DNA of 64,000 nucleotides from Boesenbergia rotunda (taxonomy: Eukaryota > Streptophyta > Magnoliopsida > Zingiberales > Zingiberaceae), in NCBI GenBank assembly GCA_024364735.1, contig JAGFNQ010008706.1:88880-152879 (forward strand), given 5' to 3'. Below the pieces are notes generated by a model. That model searched no databases. It was not told where the DNA came from and saw only the letters and a program-made list of their open reading frames with translations. The first letter of the stretch is position 1. Each line of letters opens with the position of its first letter. This document shows, piece after piece, positions 1-10,599 of this stretch. A program made the position numbers and the translations under genes.

Positions 1-414
1 TCGCTGCCTAAATCAGTACGTTATAGTAGCTATGATATCGTAGTTGCTACAACTAAGTTGCCACACAGTTGTATTATGTACGGTTCCATAGCTTTTACAA
101 CATAAATAAATATTTCAAGAGAAATTATTCAGAGCCTCTGAAAAGAATTTAAATGATATTTTTTGAGCCTAAAATCTAGCCGTTACGGGTTCCAACTCAT
201 CAGGGCTGACCTTGGACTTTGAAGGGTATGGTATAATAAAAATAAAAATGGCTCTTCATATTCATATAAAAAATAATGAAATCTATGCCGTAAAAATAAT
301 TTCATTAACAGAATACATAAATTAAAATTTATAATAATGAAAACATTATATTCGATCCACATTGCTAATAATCAGTATCATTACATCATAGAAAATGACA
401 ATAAATTATTATAA
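1..414. other. AT-rich flank of the hAT remnant, no gene seen
   Basis: AT-rich DNA with many stops in all frames. On the minus strand it lies just 3' of the hAT transposase remnant and is probably its former 3' noncoding part, but I see no terminal inverted repeat or target duplication that would fix the end of the transposon. Confidence 0.4.
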
Positions 415-1075
415 TTAACTATGAAAAACTAATCTTGCATTTTTATTTGTAAAGTTATCAATCAATCTTTCATATTTAAGTTTTTCTAGAAACTCACTCT
501 CAATCGAAATTACAGCTACTACATTCAATCTTGTTTGGGTCATGGTTGATCTCAAACAGGATTTGAACAACCTCAATTTAGAAAAAACATTTTTTTTGCA
601 GATACAATAGTCAATTGAATAATTAATACTATTCTGCATTCAATGAATGAATTCGGGAAGCAATTCATTCTTTGCAAAAAATTAGTATTTCACTTGTTAT
701 TTTTGTTTCATTTGGTGGAATATGTTATATGATTTTTAGTTCTTAATATAAGTCTTCACTATCCAAATTTGAAACATCTTGTCTTGTACCCTTTTTTCTT
801 TGTAGTTTCCTTTCAAGATTCTTGCAACAAGTTTTCAAGCCCTCATCAATCAATGAACTCAACTTTTCAGTTGTGAAAAGAAATCCAAAAAGATTTTCAT
901 ATTTATCATATTGCTCAAATATTTTTTTCAATGACCCAATTGTTTGATCTACTATGTACAAGAAACAATGAGCTCTAAAAGGTTCCTCGGTAGATTCTTG
1001 AGGTATTTTGGAAGACTCACATGTAACATCATCAAAATATCTTTTTCTATATATGTGTCACTTTTCAAGAAAAAA
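415..1075 (-). pseudogene. hAT-superfamily transposase remnant (ZMYM1-like/DUF4371 type), C-terminal part
   Basis: The minus strand encodes pieces typical of plant hAT transposases with the TTF/ZMYM1-like layout. One piece (743-961) carries a stretch like IVDQTIGSLKKIFEQYDKYE followed by FGFLFTTEKL, the segment before the dimerisation domain. The second (415-639) carries FSKLRLFKSCLRSTM and ISIESEFLEKL, which match the hAT C-terminal dimerisation domain, where the usual wording is SAERSFSKLKLIK followed by LRSTMSQERL. The frame changes at an A-run/T-run near 595, where residues resembling the VSA(E)R part lie in a different frame from the SKL part. The N-terminal zinc finger and catalytic core are absent. 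It is therefore dead and truncated. Family assignment rests on motif recall, not a database search. Confidence 0.72.
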
Positions 1076-1901
1076 TGTGTTAAACCCGAAACTTTTGACT
1101 CGTCCTAGAAAATTTTTGAGGAAAGATTTAGGGGGTTTAAACCCTGGAATGAAGTTGAGAGGCTAAGGTGCTTGATAGCTTAAAATTTTGGAGCGCTAAA
1201 TGGATAAAAATCCTAAGTTTAATGAGCTGAATTGAATAAATCGAAGGAGGGGCAAACTGCAAAAGACCACCCTTAAATCCCCTTCTCCTCACCGATCTTC
1301 GACCGAGAGGCCGATTCACTTTTTCCCCTTCGCCTTGCCTTCGTACGAAGCCACCCAAAATCAGTCGACGCAGCTCTGGCGATAACACGCGAGCTCTTCG
1401 CCTGGCTTCTCCCTCTCCACGCGACCAGATGTGAACCCTCATTTCCTTCCTTGTGATTGCTCATGATTTTCCCCGAGACTCTCTGCCACTTCACCGATCG
1501 GGACTTGCTTTGAGCTATTGTCGGCTGGCTACGACCAAACGGGGCAATGGAAGAGATTTGAAGCTTCGTTGGGTGTTAGGGCTTTTGGTTTCCAGAGGTG
1601 GCTCATGACTGGGATTCCAGCCTTGCAGCCACCGTGCTATGTCATATCAGTGCCAAGCTAGTTTCTTCGTAGCAACCATGTAATGTTTGATCCTTAATTA
1701 AACTTCTTAGGGTTTAGGCAGATCTGGATTATTGCTGGGCTGATACATTTTCCATAAGAGGCTGAGCTCTCTGTTCTTCACCAGATTCACGCAACGGAGC
1801 TATTGCCAGAGCGAATTCCAGGTAATACATGGTCGGTAGATTCTGGTTTACAAATGGTTGTGTGTTTTCTCTGAATTGGAATGAGATCATGATGTGAATT
1901 G
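1076..1901. other. Unassigned DNA between hAT remnant and Copia-B
   Basis: Mixed-composition DNA with only short open frames, none of which I recognise. A 12-bp palindrome GGGTTTAAACCC lies near 1133. The stretch could be an old gene or repeat fragment. Its right end is the sharp start of the Copia-B LTR. Confidence 0.4.
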
Positions 1902-2012
1902 TGTTGGTGCAGGCAGCACCTAAGTCAAACCTAGGTTTTGATAATGGCAAAGGGTTCAGAAGTTAAGATGTTATTGTGATCTAACTTGCTTACTGAGTGT
2001 GCAAGAAGATGT

Positions 2013-2260
2013 CCTAGGTACACTAGGCAAGAAGTCCTAGCAAAGGGCTGGGCAAAGAAGTCCTGGTCAAGGACTGGGCAAGAAGACCTGACCGGAAGTT
2101 GGGCAAAGAAGTTCTGGTCGAGGACTGGGCAAGAAGTCTTGGCAAGGGGCTGGGCACCGAAGACCTGACCGGAAGTTGGGCACCGAAGACCTGACCGAAA
2201 GTTGGGCACGATGACCTGGTCAGGTGGATTGGGCAAAAGTCCAACCGGAGGAGCCGGTTG
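2013..2260 (+). repeat. U3 hairpin run of Copia-B LTR
   Basis: Successive short inverted repeats of the form CCT(n)-loop-(n)TGGGC, for example CCTAGC-AAAGG-GCTGGG, CCTGGTC-AAG-GACTGGG and CCTGAC-CGGAA-GTTGGG. Stems differ between units while both sides stay complementary, often through G-U pairs on the sense strand. The run ends with a perfect stem CCAACCGG-AGGAG-CCGGTTGG. See findings. Confidence 0.7.
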
Positions 2261-2818
2261 GCAAAAGGTAAACTCTCCTGAGAGGAATAGGTGAGGACGC
2301 GTTCCCCGTCGAGGGAACAGTAGGCGTTGGTTCGACCTAGGGTTCCATTTGGGAGACCCGAAGTCAGAACGAAGACAACTATGACTGTAAATAATGACTA
2401 ACACTCTTGCTTGGTTGTTTTGGAAATAACCTTGGTTACAGGGACCGAAGGATTGTGTTTCTGCAGCTCAGATGCCTCAAAGGAGTGGGGTGGTTCACTG
2501 GGCTAGGCGCCCGGGAGGTCACGGGCGCCCAAGGTAAAGGGCCAAAACTGCTAAGAAGCAAGACTGCTTCGAAACATATTGGGCTAGGCGCCCAGGAGGT
2601 TCCGGGCGCCCAAGGTCAAAGCCAAAGCGGCCATCGAAGCAGATTCGCCACGAAGCCAATGGACCAGGTAAACTCAGGCGCCCGAGAGGTCCCGGGCGCC
2701 CAGTCAGCCTAGGTACCGAATCGAAGGAGATAAGCGCTGACCGAGCTGTGGATTGAGGTTCTCACAGGTGAAGGCACATGTCAGGCACCCCCAACGGATT
2801 AGGCACCCCCATGAGCAC

Positions 2819-2825
2819 TATAAAA
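2819..2825 (+). promoter_or_regulatory. TATA box of Copia-B LTR
   Basis: TATAAAA, about 110 bp after the last GGCGCC inverted unit, followed by GGGGGCTCGACCCC. Copia-A has TATATAAAGGGCCCTCGACCCC at the equivalent place, which supports this as the LTR promoter. Confidence 0.7.
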
Positions 2826-3253
2826 GGGGGCTCGACCCCAAGGCTTCAACATCCATTCTTTCCAACGCTCCAAATAGTTTTGCTTACGCGCTGCGCTCCG
2901 ACAAACTTCCATTTCGAGATTTCAGCGCCGCCACCGACCCTCTGCTCCGGAATTCGATCCATCTCGGGCGTCGGTAAAGTTTTAAATTTATGAAAGTGTT
3001 GTGACTTAGTTTACAAATTCTATATCTGTACTTTCAATCTGTAAAAATCTTTCCGAATATAGAATTGCCCAAAGTAAACGGTCAAGGACCGTGGGCCTTG
3101 GAGTAGGAGCCGACCGCGACTCCGAACCAAGTAAAAAATCGACTTGTGTTCTTGTGTACGTTATTTTCTTTCCGCTGCGTATTTGCTCTTTCTTAGTCCG
3201 AAAATTTTATAATGATATTCACCCCCCTCTATCGTTTTCTTCGATCCAACAAG

Positions 3254-3265
3254 TGGTATCAGAGC
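3254..3265 (+). other. Primer binding site (initiator tRNA-Met), Copia-B
   Basis: TGGTATCAGAGC, complementary to the 3' end of initiator tRNA-Met, two bases after the LTR end. Confidence 0.9.
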
Positions 3266-3480
3266 GGGTGGCTCAAATCTGGTGCAACCACCAATTTGAG
3301 AGTATTTTCGGATTTTATGAAATTTTTAATTTTTTTCCTTCGAATTTTTCTCGTTAATCGAGGTTGGTGCAACACCACTCGATCACTTTTTCCCAATTAA
3401 TTTTTTATTCCCGCACTACTAATCCAATACCAAGTCTTGGGACAAAGTTTCTTTGTTTTTGTTTTATTTCAGAAATTATT

Positions 3481-5117
3481 ATGGCCATGCAAGAGGGTTT
3501 CAACACAGCCAGACCACCACTCTTTAGTGGAGAAGACTTCTCCTACTGGAAGAGTCGGATGGAAGTCCACTTGAAAACTCAGGTGGATATGTGGATTATT
3601 ATCCAATCTGGTCTTGAAATCCCCAAGAACGCCGAAGGAGTGGCACATCACTACTCAGAATGGGACGCCTCGCTGAAGAAAAAGATCGAGGCTGATGCAA
3701 AGGCAACCCAGACATTGCAATGCGGATTAATCAAAGAAGAACTGAACCGGGTGGGTCCCTTCAATAGTGCTAAAGAACTCTGGAGCAAACTGATTGAACT
3801 GCACGAGGGCACCTCCGACACCAGAATCAGCAAAAGGGACCTACTGCTGAACAGATTGTATACAATCAAAATGAACGAAGGCGAGTGAGCAGCATAGCTC
3901 CACGCCAGAATCCAGGAGCTGATGAACGACCTGCACACAATCGGTTATAAAGTAGAAAATCATGACCTTATCAGGTATACCTTAAATGCTTTCCCAAGAA
4001 ATACTCTGTGGACATCTATGGTAGATGCTTACAAGGTTTCTAGGGATCTTTCTAAAATAAAATTAGATGAATTGTTTTCTGAATTAGAGTTACATGAGCT
4101 GACTAACTGCACTTTGGCCGAGAAAGGTATTGCTTTTCTTGCAGGTAAAACCCAAGGAAAAGTAGCCAAGAAAAAGCCTCAACCTGCACCCGAGTCTGAC
4201 TCAGACTCAGACTCAGAAGATAGTGATGGGGATCGACCCAAGCTGGTTCGGCTAGCCCAGGACTACTACAAGGAGCTGAAGCATCAGACCAACAGAAGAA
4301 AAGCCACCTGAAGAAAGGAAGATCCAGCTGAACCTTCAACTTCGAAGACCAAACCAAATGTGACCTGCTACGAATGTAATAAGAAGGGACACTAATAATC
4401 GGAGTGCCCCAATCTAAAGGAAGTCAAGAAGACTCGAAGGAAGAAGACTCTTCAAGCCACGTGGGACGAATCTTCCTCCGAAGAAGAAGAAGAGGCCCCA
4501 CAGTCAAACTTTCTTGCCTTAACCGCTTCGGAAGTCATCGACACCGGATCGGAATCGGAGCCGGACGATGGAAGGCTCACAATTTCGGAAAACGACAAAA
4601 TAACGGTAAGTGGTTATTCTGAAGTTGAATTATCAAAGTTAATTGCTTACTTATCTCGTAACTTGGCGAAAGCCAAAATTCGAGTCGAGTCCCTCCGACA
4701 GGAAGTAAAACTCCTGAAAGAGGAAACTGACTCTAGATCCTTGACCAAGAAGGTTCAAGAAGGAACCTCTACTCAAGTTGAAAAGCTTGAGAAAGAGAAC
4801 TCCTCCTTGAAAACTCAAGTCAAGGACCTTAGAGCGGCTTTAGAACGATTTACTTCGGGTTCCAAGGGTCTTGACATGATCCTTGGAAAATAGAAGTCCG
4901 TTCTAAATCGATCCGGGTTAGGGTATCGAACCAAGTCGAGACAACGGTCATACTATGCTGTATTGAACCAATTTAGACCCAAAATTCAAGCATGGGTACC
5001 AAAACTTTTCTTGAATAACCAAGCTGGACCAAACCAGTATTGGATCCCCAAGGACAAGATTCATATCTTGCCTAATCATTATCGTGACTTTAGTCCATGG
5101 GGAGCCAATTTAAAATA
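3481..5117 (+). pseudogene. gag of Copia-B (broken)
   Basis: gag encodes the structural protein of the retrotransposon particle. I chose the ATG at 3481 because MAMQEGFNTARPPLFSGEDF matches the start of the related gag in Copia-A (MANQEWNSVRPPLFSGDNF). The UBN2/DUF4219-like region runs to about 3885, where a TGA interrupts it. It resumes at 3922-4308 with a second stop. A zinc knuckle CYECNKKGH...SEC at about 4366-4410 contains two in-frame stops. Residues at 4663-4890 are heptad-rich and likely a coiled coil (LEKENSSLKTQVKDLRAAL). The segment to about 5117 (AWVPKLF, NQYWIPKDKI) is the usual tail before protease. Several frameshifts and nonsense changes make the gene non-functional. Confidence 0.8.
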
Positions 5118-5821
5118 ATTTTTATAATTAGATAAATTTTATTTCTCCGTAATTTGAATTACATGCTTGATTGTTTATTTATTTATGCAAATTATCATGT
5201 TTAGACCTAGGACTGGTTAGACTAAGGACTGAAATGACTTAATTGAAATTTGAATAACATAGTATTGGGCGGAGGTGAGATGATAGTACGTTAGGGAAGC
5301 CATTTTGGAGGAATTAGCCGAAGCTACGGATCCAAAACCCAAACTAGTTAGACCAAAATCATTCAAAGAGTAACTTGAAGATGAATTTTCAATAAAAGGC
5401 TTTGTCAAGGAAAGGCTTGATGATCCAATAAGGCTACGACCAAAGAAGGCCTAGTGCCTCGCCAAGATCTGGAAGCCGATTATTGAAAATCAAATTCACT
5501 TTACTATTGTCAGATTTGAATCTAACACAAATTTCAATTAATCTTAGATTCAACCACTTTTCAAAATAAACTTAAAACTTAATTAAACTGTTTTCAAAAT
5601 TAATTCAACTTTTCAAAATTAATCATGTTTTTTTTAAAAAATAAAATCATTACTTCTATTAAAACCTGTCTCACAAAACCCATAAGATTAATGTGATTGA
5701 TAACACTAGATTGGGTGAGACAGACTAGGTTGTGAAAATCAATTTAAGCTATCTTTAATTCTAATTGGGTCCAAATCAATAAATTCTTTATGTGTAGGAA
5801 CATAAAGATTTGGACTAATGG
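5118..5821 (+). other. Noncoding spacer between gag and protease of Copia-B
   Basis: About 700 bp of AT-rich DNA with no open frame divides gag from pol. Much of it (from about 5205 to 5720) is clearly similar to 13140-13670 of Copia-A, including the tract around AAGGCCTAGTGCCTCGCCAAG. It also contains an inverted pair TGTCTCAC...GTGAGACA (about 5668-5722). The right end, TTCTTTATGTGTAG, resembles a 3' splice site just before the protease. Confidence 0.6.
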
Positions 5822-8800
5822 ATGTTGGATAGCGGGTGCTCCAGATACATGACTGGAGACAAATTGAAATTTACCAAACTCAAGTTCAAGAACCTAAGCT
5901 CAGTAGCATTTGGCAACAATGCTACACTTAAAGTCATTGGGTCAGGTAACATTGAGCTCAAATCCGATTTTGTAATTAAAAAGGTACTCTTGGTTGAGAA
6001 CTTTAAGTTTAATTTGCTTAGTATAAGTCAATTATGTGATACTGGCTATGTAGTTACCTTTACCAACTCTGACTGCCTGATTAGAAATTTGCAAGACTCA
6101 GAAGTCATGCTTAAGGGCACTAGGAAAAATAATGTTTATACTATAAATCTACCCTTAGTACCTAAATGCCTCTTAACTCAGTTAGAGGAATCAAACCTTT
6201 GGCATAGGAGATTAGGTCACACTAATTTAAGACTAATTTCAAAAATCACCCAACTTGGTCTAATTAAAGGAATACCAAAAATTAAGAACCATGAAAACAT
6301 GACATGTGACTCATGTAACCAAGGTAAACAAACCAGGTCTAATCACAAACAAGTTCAATCAGACCTAACTCAAACCACACTTGAGCTCCTGCACCTTGAC
6401 CTATTTGATTCACATGGAGCCAAGTCACTAAGCGGAAACCAGTACTGCTTAGTCATTATCGATGATTACTCTAGGTTCACTTGGGTAAGATTCCTAAAAA
6501 CTAAGGATGAAACCCTAAATCTATTTATTGACCTATGTAAGGTAATTGAGAATCAAAATGATACCAAAATCAAAAGACTTAGGAGTGATCACGGGGGAGA
6601 GTTTGAAAACCAAAGGTTTGAGGAATTCTGTAAGATAAACGGGTATATTCACGAATTTTCATGTCCTAGAACCCCCAGCAATATGGGATAGTAGAAAGAA
6701 AGAATAGAACCCTACAGGAAGCCGCTAGGACTATGCTCAATGAATTCAACCTAGCTAACCAATTTTGGGCAGAAGCAATTAGTACGGCTTGCTATATCCA
6801 AAATAAGGTCCTAATTAACAAACGACATAATAAAACTCCCTATGAACTATATTACCATAGACTTCCAAATCTACATTACCTAAGGGTCTTTGGGTGCAAA
6901 GTTTATATCCTAAACACCAAGGACTACCTAGGAAAATTTCAGTCTAAGTCAACCCCTGGAATATTTTTAGGATATTCAACAACAAGTAGGGCCTATAGGG
7001 TCTACAATAGACAAACTAATAAAATTGAAGAAACAACAAATTTAATATTTGATGAGGAAATTAATTCAAAATCTGATAATCCAAACCTGAATCCATCAAA
7101 TATTGATCAAGAAGATAATGAACAAATTATGGAATAATCAATTGAACCACTGGTTGAAACTCTAAATGAACTAACTATTGAACCAAATACTGCGTCAATT
7201 GAACCAACAATTGAAACAACCCAAGTAATTGAACCAAATATTGAACCGAACCGTCCAGCCAGACCTGAGGCTGAACCAAGTTTTAGAAGAACCAAGAAAC
7301 CCAGACTCAGTCACCCAACTGATCAAATTATGGGTGATCCAACCTTAGGAGTCAGAACTAGGTCTTCCTATAGAAATCTTAGTCAAATCGCACTGATTTT
7401 GAAAATTGAACCTAAGACTATAGAGGAAGCCTTACCTGATCCTGATTAGATCATAGCAATGCAAGAGGAATTAGCCCAATTTGAGAGACATCAAGTCTGG
7501 GAACTAGTACCTAAACCTGAGGGCAAATCCATCATAGATACTAAGTGGGTATTTAGGAACAAACTAAATGGCCGAGGGGAAATAGTCAGAAACAAAGCCC
7601 GCTTAGTAGCAAAAGGGTTTAGTCAAGTAGAAGGGTTAGACTATGACTAAACCTATGCCCCAGTAGCCAGACTTGATTCTATTAGAATGTTGTTAGCCTT
7701 TATAGCCCATAAAGGATTTAAACTTTACCAAATGGATGTTAAGTCAGCCTTTCTGAATGGGTTCATCAAAGAAGAAGTCTATGTAGGACAACCCCACGGT
7801 TTTGAGGACTTAGAAAAACCCGACTACGTTTACAAACTTAATAAAGCACTGTATAGACTAAAACAAGCACCTAGGGCATGGTATGAACACCTATCAACTT
7901 ACCTCATTTCTAAGGAATTTAACCAAGGATAAATTGACTCAACTCTCTTTGTTAAAACCTTAGAAAAGGACATCTTCATTGCCCAAATCTATGTTGATGA
8001 CATAATTTTCGGATCCACCAATTCAAACTTCTTAAAAGAATTTGTAAAAATAATGGAAAACGAATTCGAAATGAGCTTAGTTGGTGAGCTCAACTTCTTT
8101 TAAGGACTACAAATTAAGCAAACTAGGGATGAAAATTATGTTCATCAATCCAAATATGCTAAGGAGTTAATAAAGAAATTTAAAATGGATAACTCCAAAA
8201 GTATAAGTACCCCTATGGCCACAAATGTAAAAATTGATAGTGACCCTGAAGGTAAACCTGTAGACCTTAAACTATATCGAAGTATGATTGGAAGTCTACT
8301 TTACCTTACAGCTAGCAGACCTGATATCCTTTTCGCTGTAGGAATGTGTGCTAGATACCAAACCTGTGCTAAGGAAACGGACTTAGTAGCCCTAAAAAGA
8401 ATACTTAGATACATTAAGGGCACCCTAAATGTAGGGATTTGGTATCCTAGGACCTCAACTTTTGACTAGTCAGGATACTCTGATTCTGACTATGCTGGAT
8501 GCAAACTAGATAGAAAGAGTACAAGTGGAAGCTGTCAACTCTTAGGAAATAGTCTAGTCAGTTGGTGCAGTAGAAAGCAACACTGCGTAACTCTATCTAC
8601 AACCATAGCAGAATATGTTGCTTTAGGAGAGTGTGTAGCACAACTCCTATGGATGATGCACACTCTTAAGGACTTCCAGCTTGATTACACCCAAACGCAA
8701 GTCTACATTGATAACATAAGTTTAATTAATCTAAATAAGAACCCAATCCAACACTCTAGAACAAAACATATAGAGGTCAAACTTCACTTCGTAAGAGATC

Positions 8801-8934
8801 ATGCAGCCAGGGGTGAAATAGTCCTTAAGCATGTAGACTCAAAGTCAAACTTAGCTGATATCTTCACCAAACCCTTACCTGAGTCTGAGTTCAGCTCACT
8901 AAGAAGGCAGTTAGGGTTATGCTTAGTAGAATAG
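5822..8934 (+). pseudogene. pol of Copia-B: protease, integrase, RT, RNase H (broken)
   Basis: Domains in order: aspartic protease (DSGCSRYMTGD at the start); GAG-pre-integrase zinc region (LWHRRLGHTN near 6198, CDSCNQGK near 6307); integrase core (LHLDLFDSHG, RSDHGGEFEN, then VERKNRT); reverse transcriptase (KWVFRNKL, QMDVKSAFLNG, catalytic YVDD near 7991); RNase H (SRKQHC...AEYVALGEC near 8572); C-terminal end HVDSKSNLADIFTKPLPE. A one-base frameshift in a C-run near 6673 hits just before VERKNRT. Stops follow at about 7135, 7447, 7648, 7930, 8102 and 8467. Copia-C keeps sense codons at the 7930, 8102 and 8467 positions, which shows they are mutations in this copy. The catalytic residues of RT remain. 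Confidence 0.9.
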
Positions 8935-9474
8935 GACTGCTGTACTTATGTTTCTGTTCAAATAAAACCGTTTTATTTCTTATTTGTTTTTATTTGAAAA
9001 ACCATTTTTTTTGTCTTTAAAATGATTTCCGACTTAGTTTTTTGAAAAACTTACCCCCTTCAAAACTAGGGCTTTTTTTGCAAAAGGACTTATCTTAGGC
9101 CCTAACCCTAGAACTGCATGCACCTATAGATCTAGAAGCCAGCATCTCACAAGCACCTTAGGGTACTTTTGATTGATAACCTAGACTGGGTTGAGATGTT
9201 TTGGTCTATGCCTTGATTTAAGATACTTTAAGTCAGTGCATCTGCAGTAATTGGGGCAATAAATACCAATTGAACAGTAATCAGGTTAAGTGTCAAGCTT
9301 AAAAAATCTAACTTTATCAGATCACTTAACTTGACTAACCCTAGCGAAAGCTACTGTTTATAACAGTTAGTAAGTAGCTAACTTGGTTAGACAGGACCCG
9401 AAAGAGAAAATTTAAATTGATTTGGTCCAGTTTATGCATAGAATTAGTTTAATACAACACTTTACTTTCCTTAC
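8935..9474 (+). other. 3' noncoding part of Copia-B, cut short
   Basis: Similar in inverted form to about 31560-32100 in Copia-C (for instance around CTAGGGTTAGGGCC and the AGTAGCTAAC tract). The similarity ends at about 9474, where Gypsy integrase sequence starts. Confidence 0.7.
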
Positions 9475-10070
9475 TCGACGGGCAAACCGAATGAGTGAAT
9501 CAAGTACTAGAGGACATGTTGCGGGCTTGTGCCTCGGATTTCAAAGGGAGCTGGTGTTGATATCTATGTTTAGCGGAATTCGCTTACAACAATAGCTACC
9601 AAGCTACTATTGGCATGGCACCTTATGAAGCTTTGTACGGGAGGAGATGTAGGTCTCCGATCTGTTGGTACGAAGGTGGTGAAAAGAAGGAAATGGGGCT
9701 CACAATGGATGTCATCGACAGCACCACCCGAGCTATACAGAATATTCGACAATGGATAGAAGCTGCTCAGAGCCGCCAGAAGAGTTATGCAGATGTCAGG
9801 CGTAGACCACTGGAATTTAATATTGGAGATTTGGTGTTCCTCAAAGTGGCTCCTATGAATGGGGTGACAAGATTTGGGAGGAAAGGAAAACTAAGTCCGC
9901 GTTATGTGGGGCCGTACCTGATTCTGAAAAGAGTCGGTAAGGTGGCATATGAGCTAGAGCTGCCTCCAGAGATGTCGGCTATCCATAACGTGTTCCACGT
10001 GTCAATGCTTAAAAAGTGTATCCCAAGTATGGATCAAGTGATCGAGCCATAGACAGTACAAGTTCAAGAG
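9475..10070 (+). pseudogene. Gypsy copy 1: end of integrase, 5'-truncated
   Basis: Nearly identical to 25219-25813 of the downstream Gypsy copy. It begins in the integrase catalytic region (DGQTE, with the next Arg codon CGA changed to TGA) and runs through the GMAPYEALYGRRCRSP region (open frame 9615-10052) to the start of the chromodomain linker. Stops at about 9570 (TGG TGT to TGG TGT TGA context) and at 10050 (CAG to TAG) break it. The G-run near 9860 is one base longer than in copy 2, so the frame stays open here where copy 2 stops. The sequence continues at 17480 beyond the nested Copia-A. Confidence 0.85.
10066..10070. repeat. Target site duplication AAGAG, left copy
   Basis: AAGAG immediately before the Copia-A LTR, matched by AAGAG at 17480-17484. 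The uninterrupted Gypsy copy 2 has a single AAGAG at the same place (about 25809), which confirms this as the empty site. Confidence 0.95.
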
Positions 10071-10177
10071 TGTTGGTGCAGGAAGCACCATATCGAACCT
10101 GGTTTTGATATTGGCAAAGGATTCAAAGTTAAGTTTATTTGTGATCTAATGTTGTTCACTGAGTGTGCAGAAAAAGC

Positions 10178-10599
10178 CCTAGCAAAGGACTGCTAGGCAC
10201 CTGGCGAAGGACTGCCAGTATCCAAGCCCTAGCAAAGGACTGCTAGGCACCTGGCGAAGGACTGCCAGTATCCAAGCCCTAGCGAAGGACTGCTAGGCAA
10301 CTGGCGAAGGACTGCCAGTATCCAAGCCCTAGCGAAGGACTGCTAGGCAACTGGCGAAGGACTGCCAGCATCCAAGCCCTAGCGAAGGACTGCTAGGCAA
10401 CTAGCGAAGGACTGCCAGCATCCAAGCCCTAGCGAAGGACTGCTAGGCAACTGGCGAAGGACTGTCAGCATCCAAGACCTAGCGAAGGACTGCTAGGCGC
10501 CAGGCGAAGGACAGCTTGGGACTAAAGCCCTAGCGAAGGAATGCTAGGCACCGGGCGAAGGATAGCTCGGCATCCAAGCCCTGACAAAGGACCGTCAGG
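10178..10599 (+). repeat. Tandem hairpin array in U3 of Copia-A 5' LTR (50-bp units)
   Basis: About six 50-bp units, each with two inverted repeats that share the same loop: CCTAGC-(A/G)AAGGACT-GCTAGG and CTGGC-GAAGGACT-GCCAG. The array ends with variant stems CCAGGC...GCTTGG, CCGGGC...GCTCGG and CCTGAC...GTCAGG. Nearly all variants keep base pairing. See findings. Confidence 0.85.

Larger units (their letters stand above)
1902..3251 (+). repeat. 5' LTR of Copia-B
   Basis: The LTR starts TGTTGGTGCAGG and ends GATCCAACA, giving TG...CA ends and short terminal inverted repeats (TGTTGG/CCAACA). A tRNA-Met binding site follows two bases later. It resembles the LTRs of Copia-A and inverted Copia-C in its start, in the tract beginning GAGGACGCGTTCCCCGTC, and in the end. 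It contains a hairpin run (2013-2260), three GGCGCC inverted units (about 2500-2700) and a TATA box. Confidence 0.9.
1902..9474 (+). mobile_element. Copia-B: Sirevirus-like Ty1/copia element lacking its 3' end
   Basis: The order is 5' LTR, iMet primer binding site, gag, a noncoding spacer, then protease, integrase, reverse transcriptase and RNase H, the Ty1/copia order. The protease motif DSGCS and the large noncoding tracts point to Sireviruses. After pol there is about 540 bp of 3' noncoding DNA, homologous in inverted form to about 31560-32100 of Copia-C. At about 9474 the element stops and Gypsy integrase sequence begins, with no 3' LTR or polypurine tract. gag and pol carry many stops and frameshifts, so the copy is not autonomous. 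Confidence 0.9.

Noticed and set aside
1137..1950. Several overlapping minus-strand ORFs before Copia-B
   Set aside because: Mutually overlapping, low-complexity Arg-rich products, one running into the LTR; no recognisable protein.
10178..10599. CRISPR-like array
   Set aside because: Regular repeats, but spacers are themselves repeats with inverted symmetry, there are no unique spacers or cas genes, and the DNA is a plant LTR.
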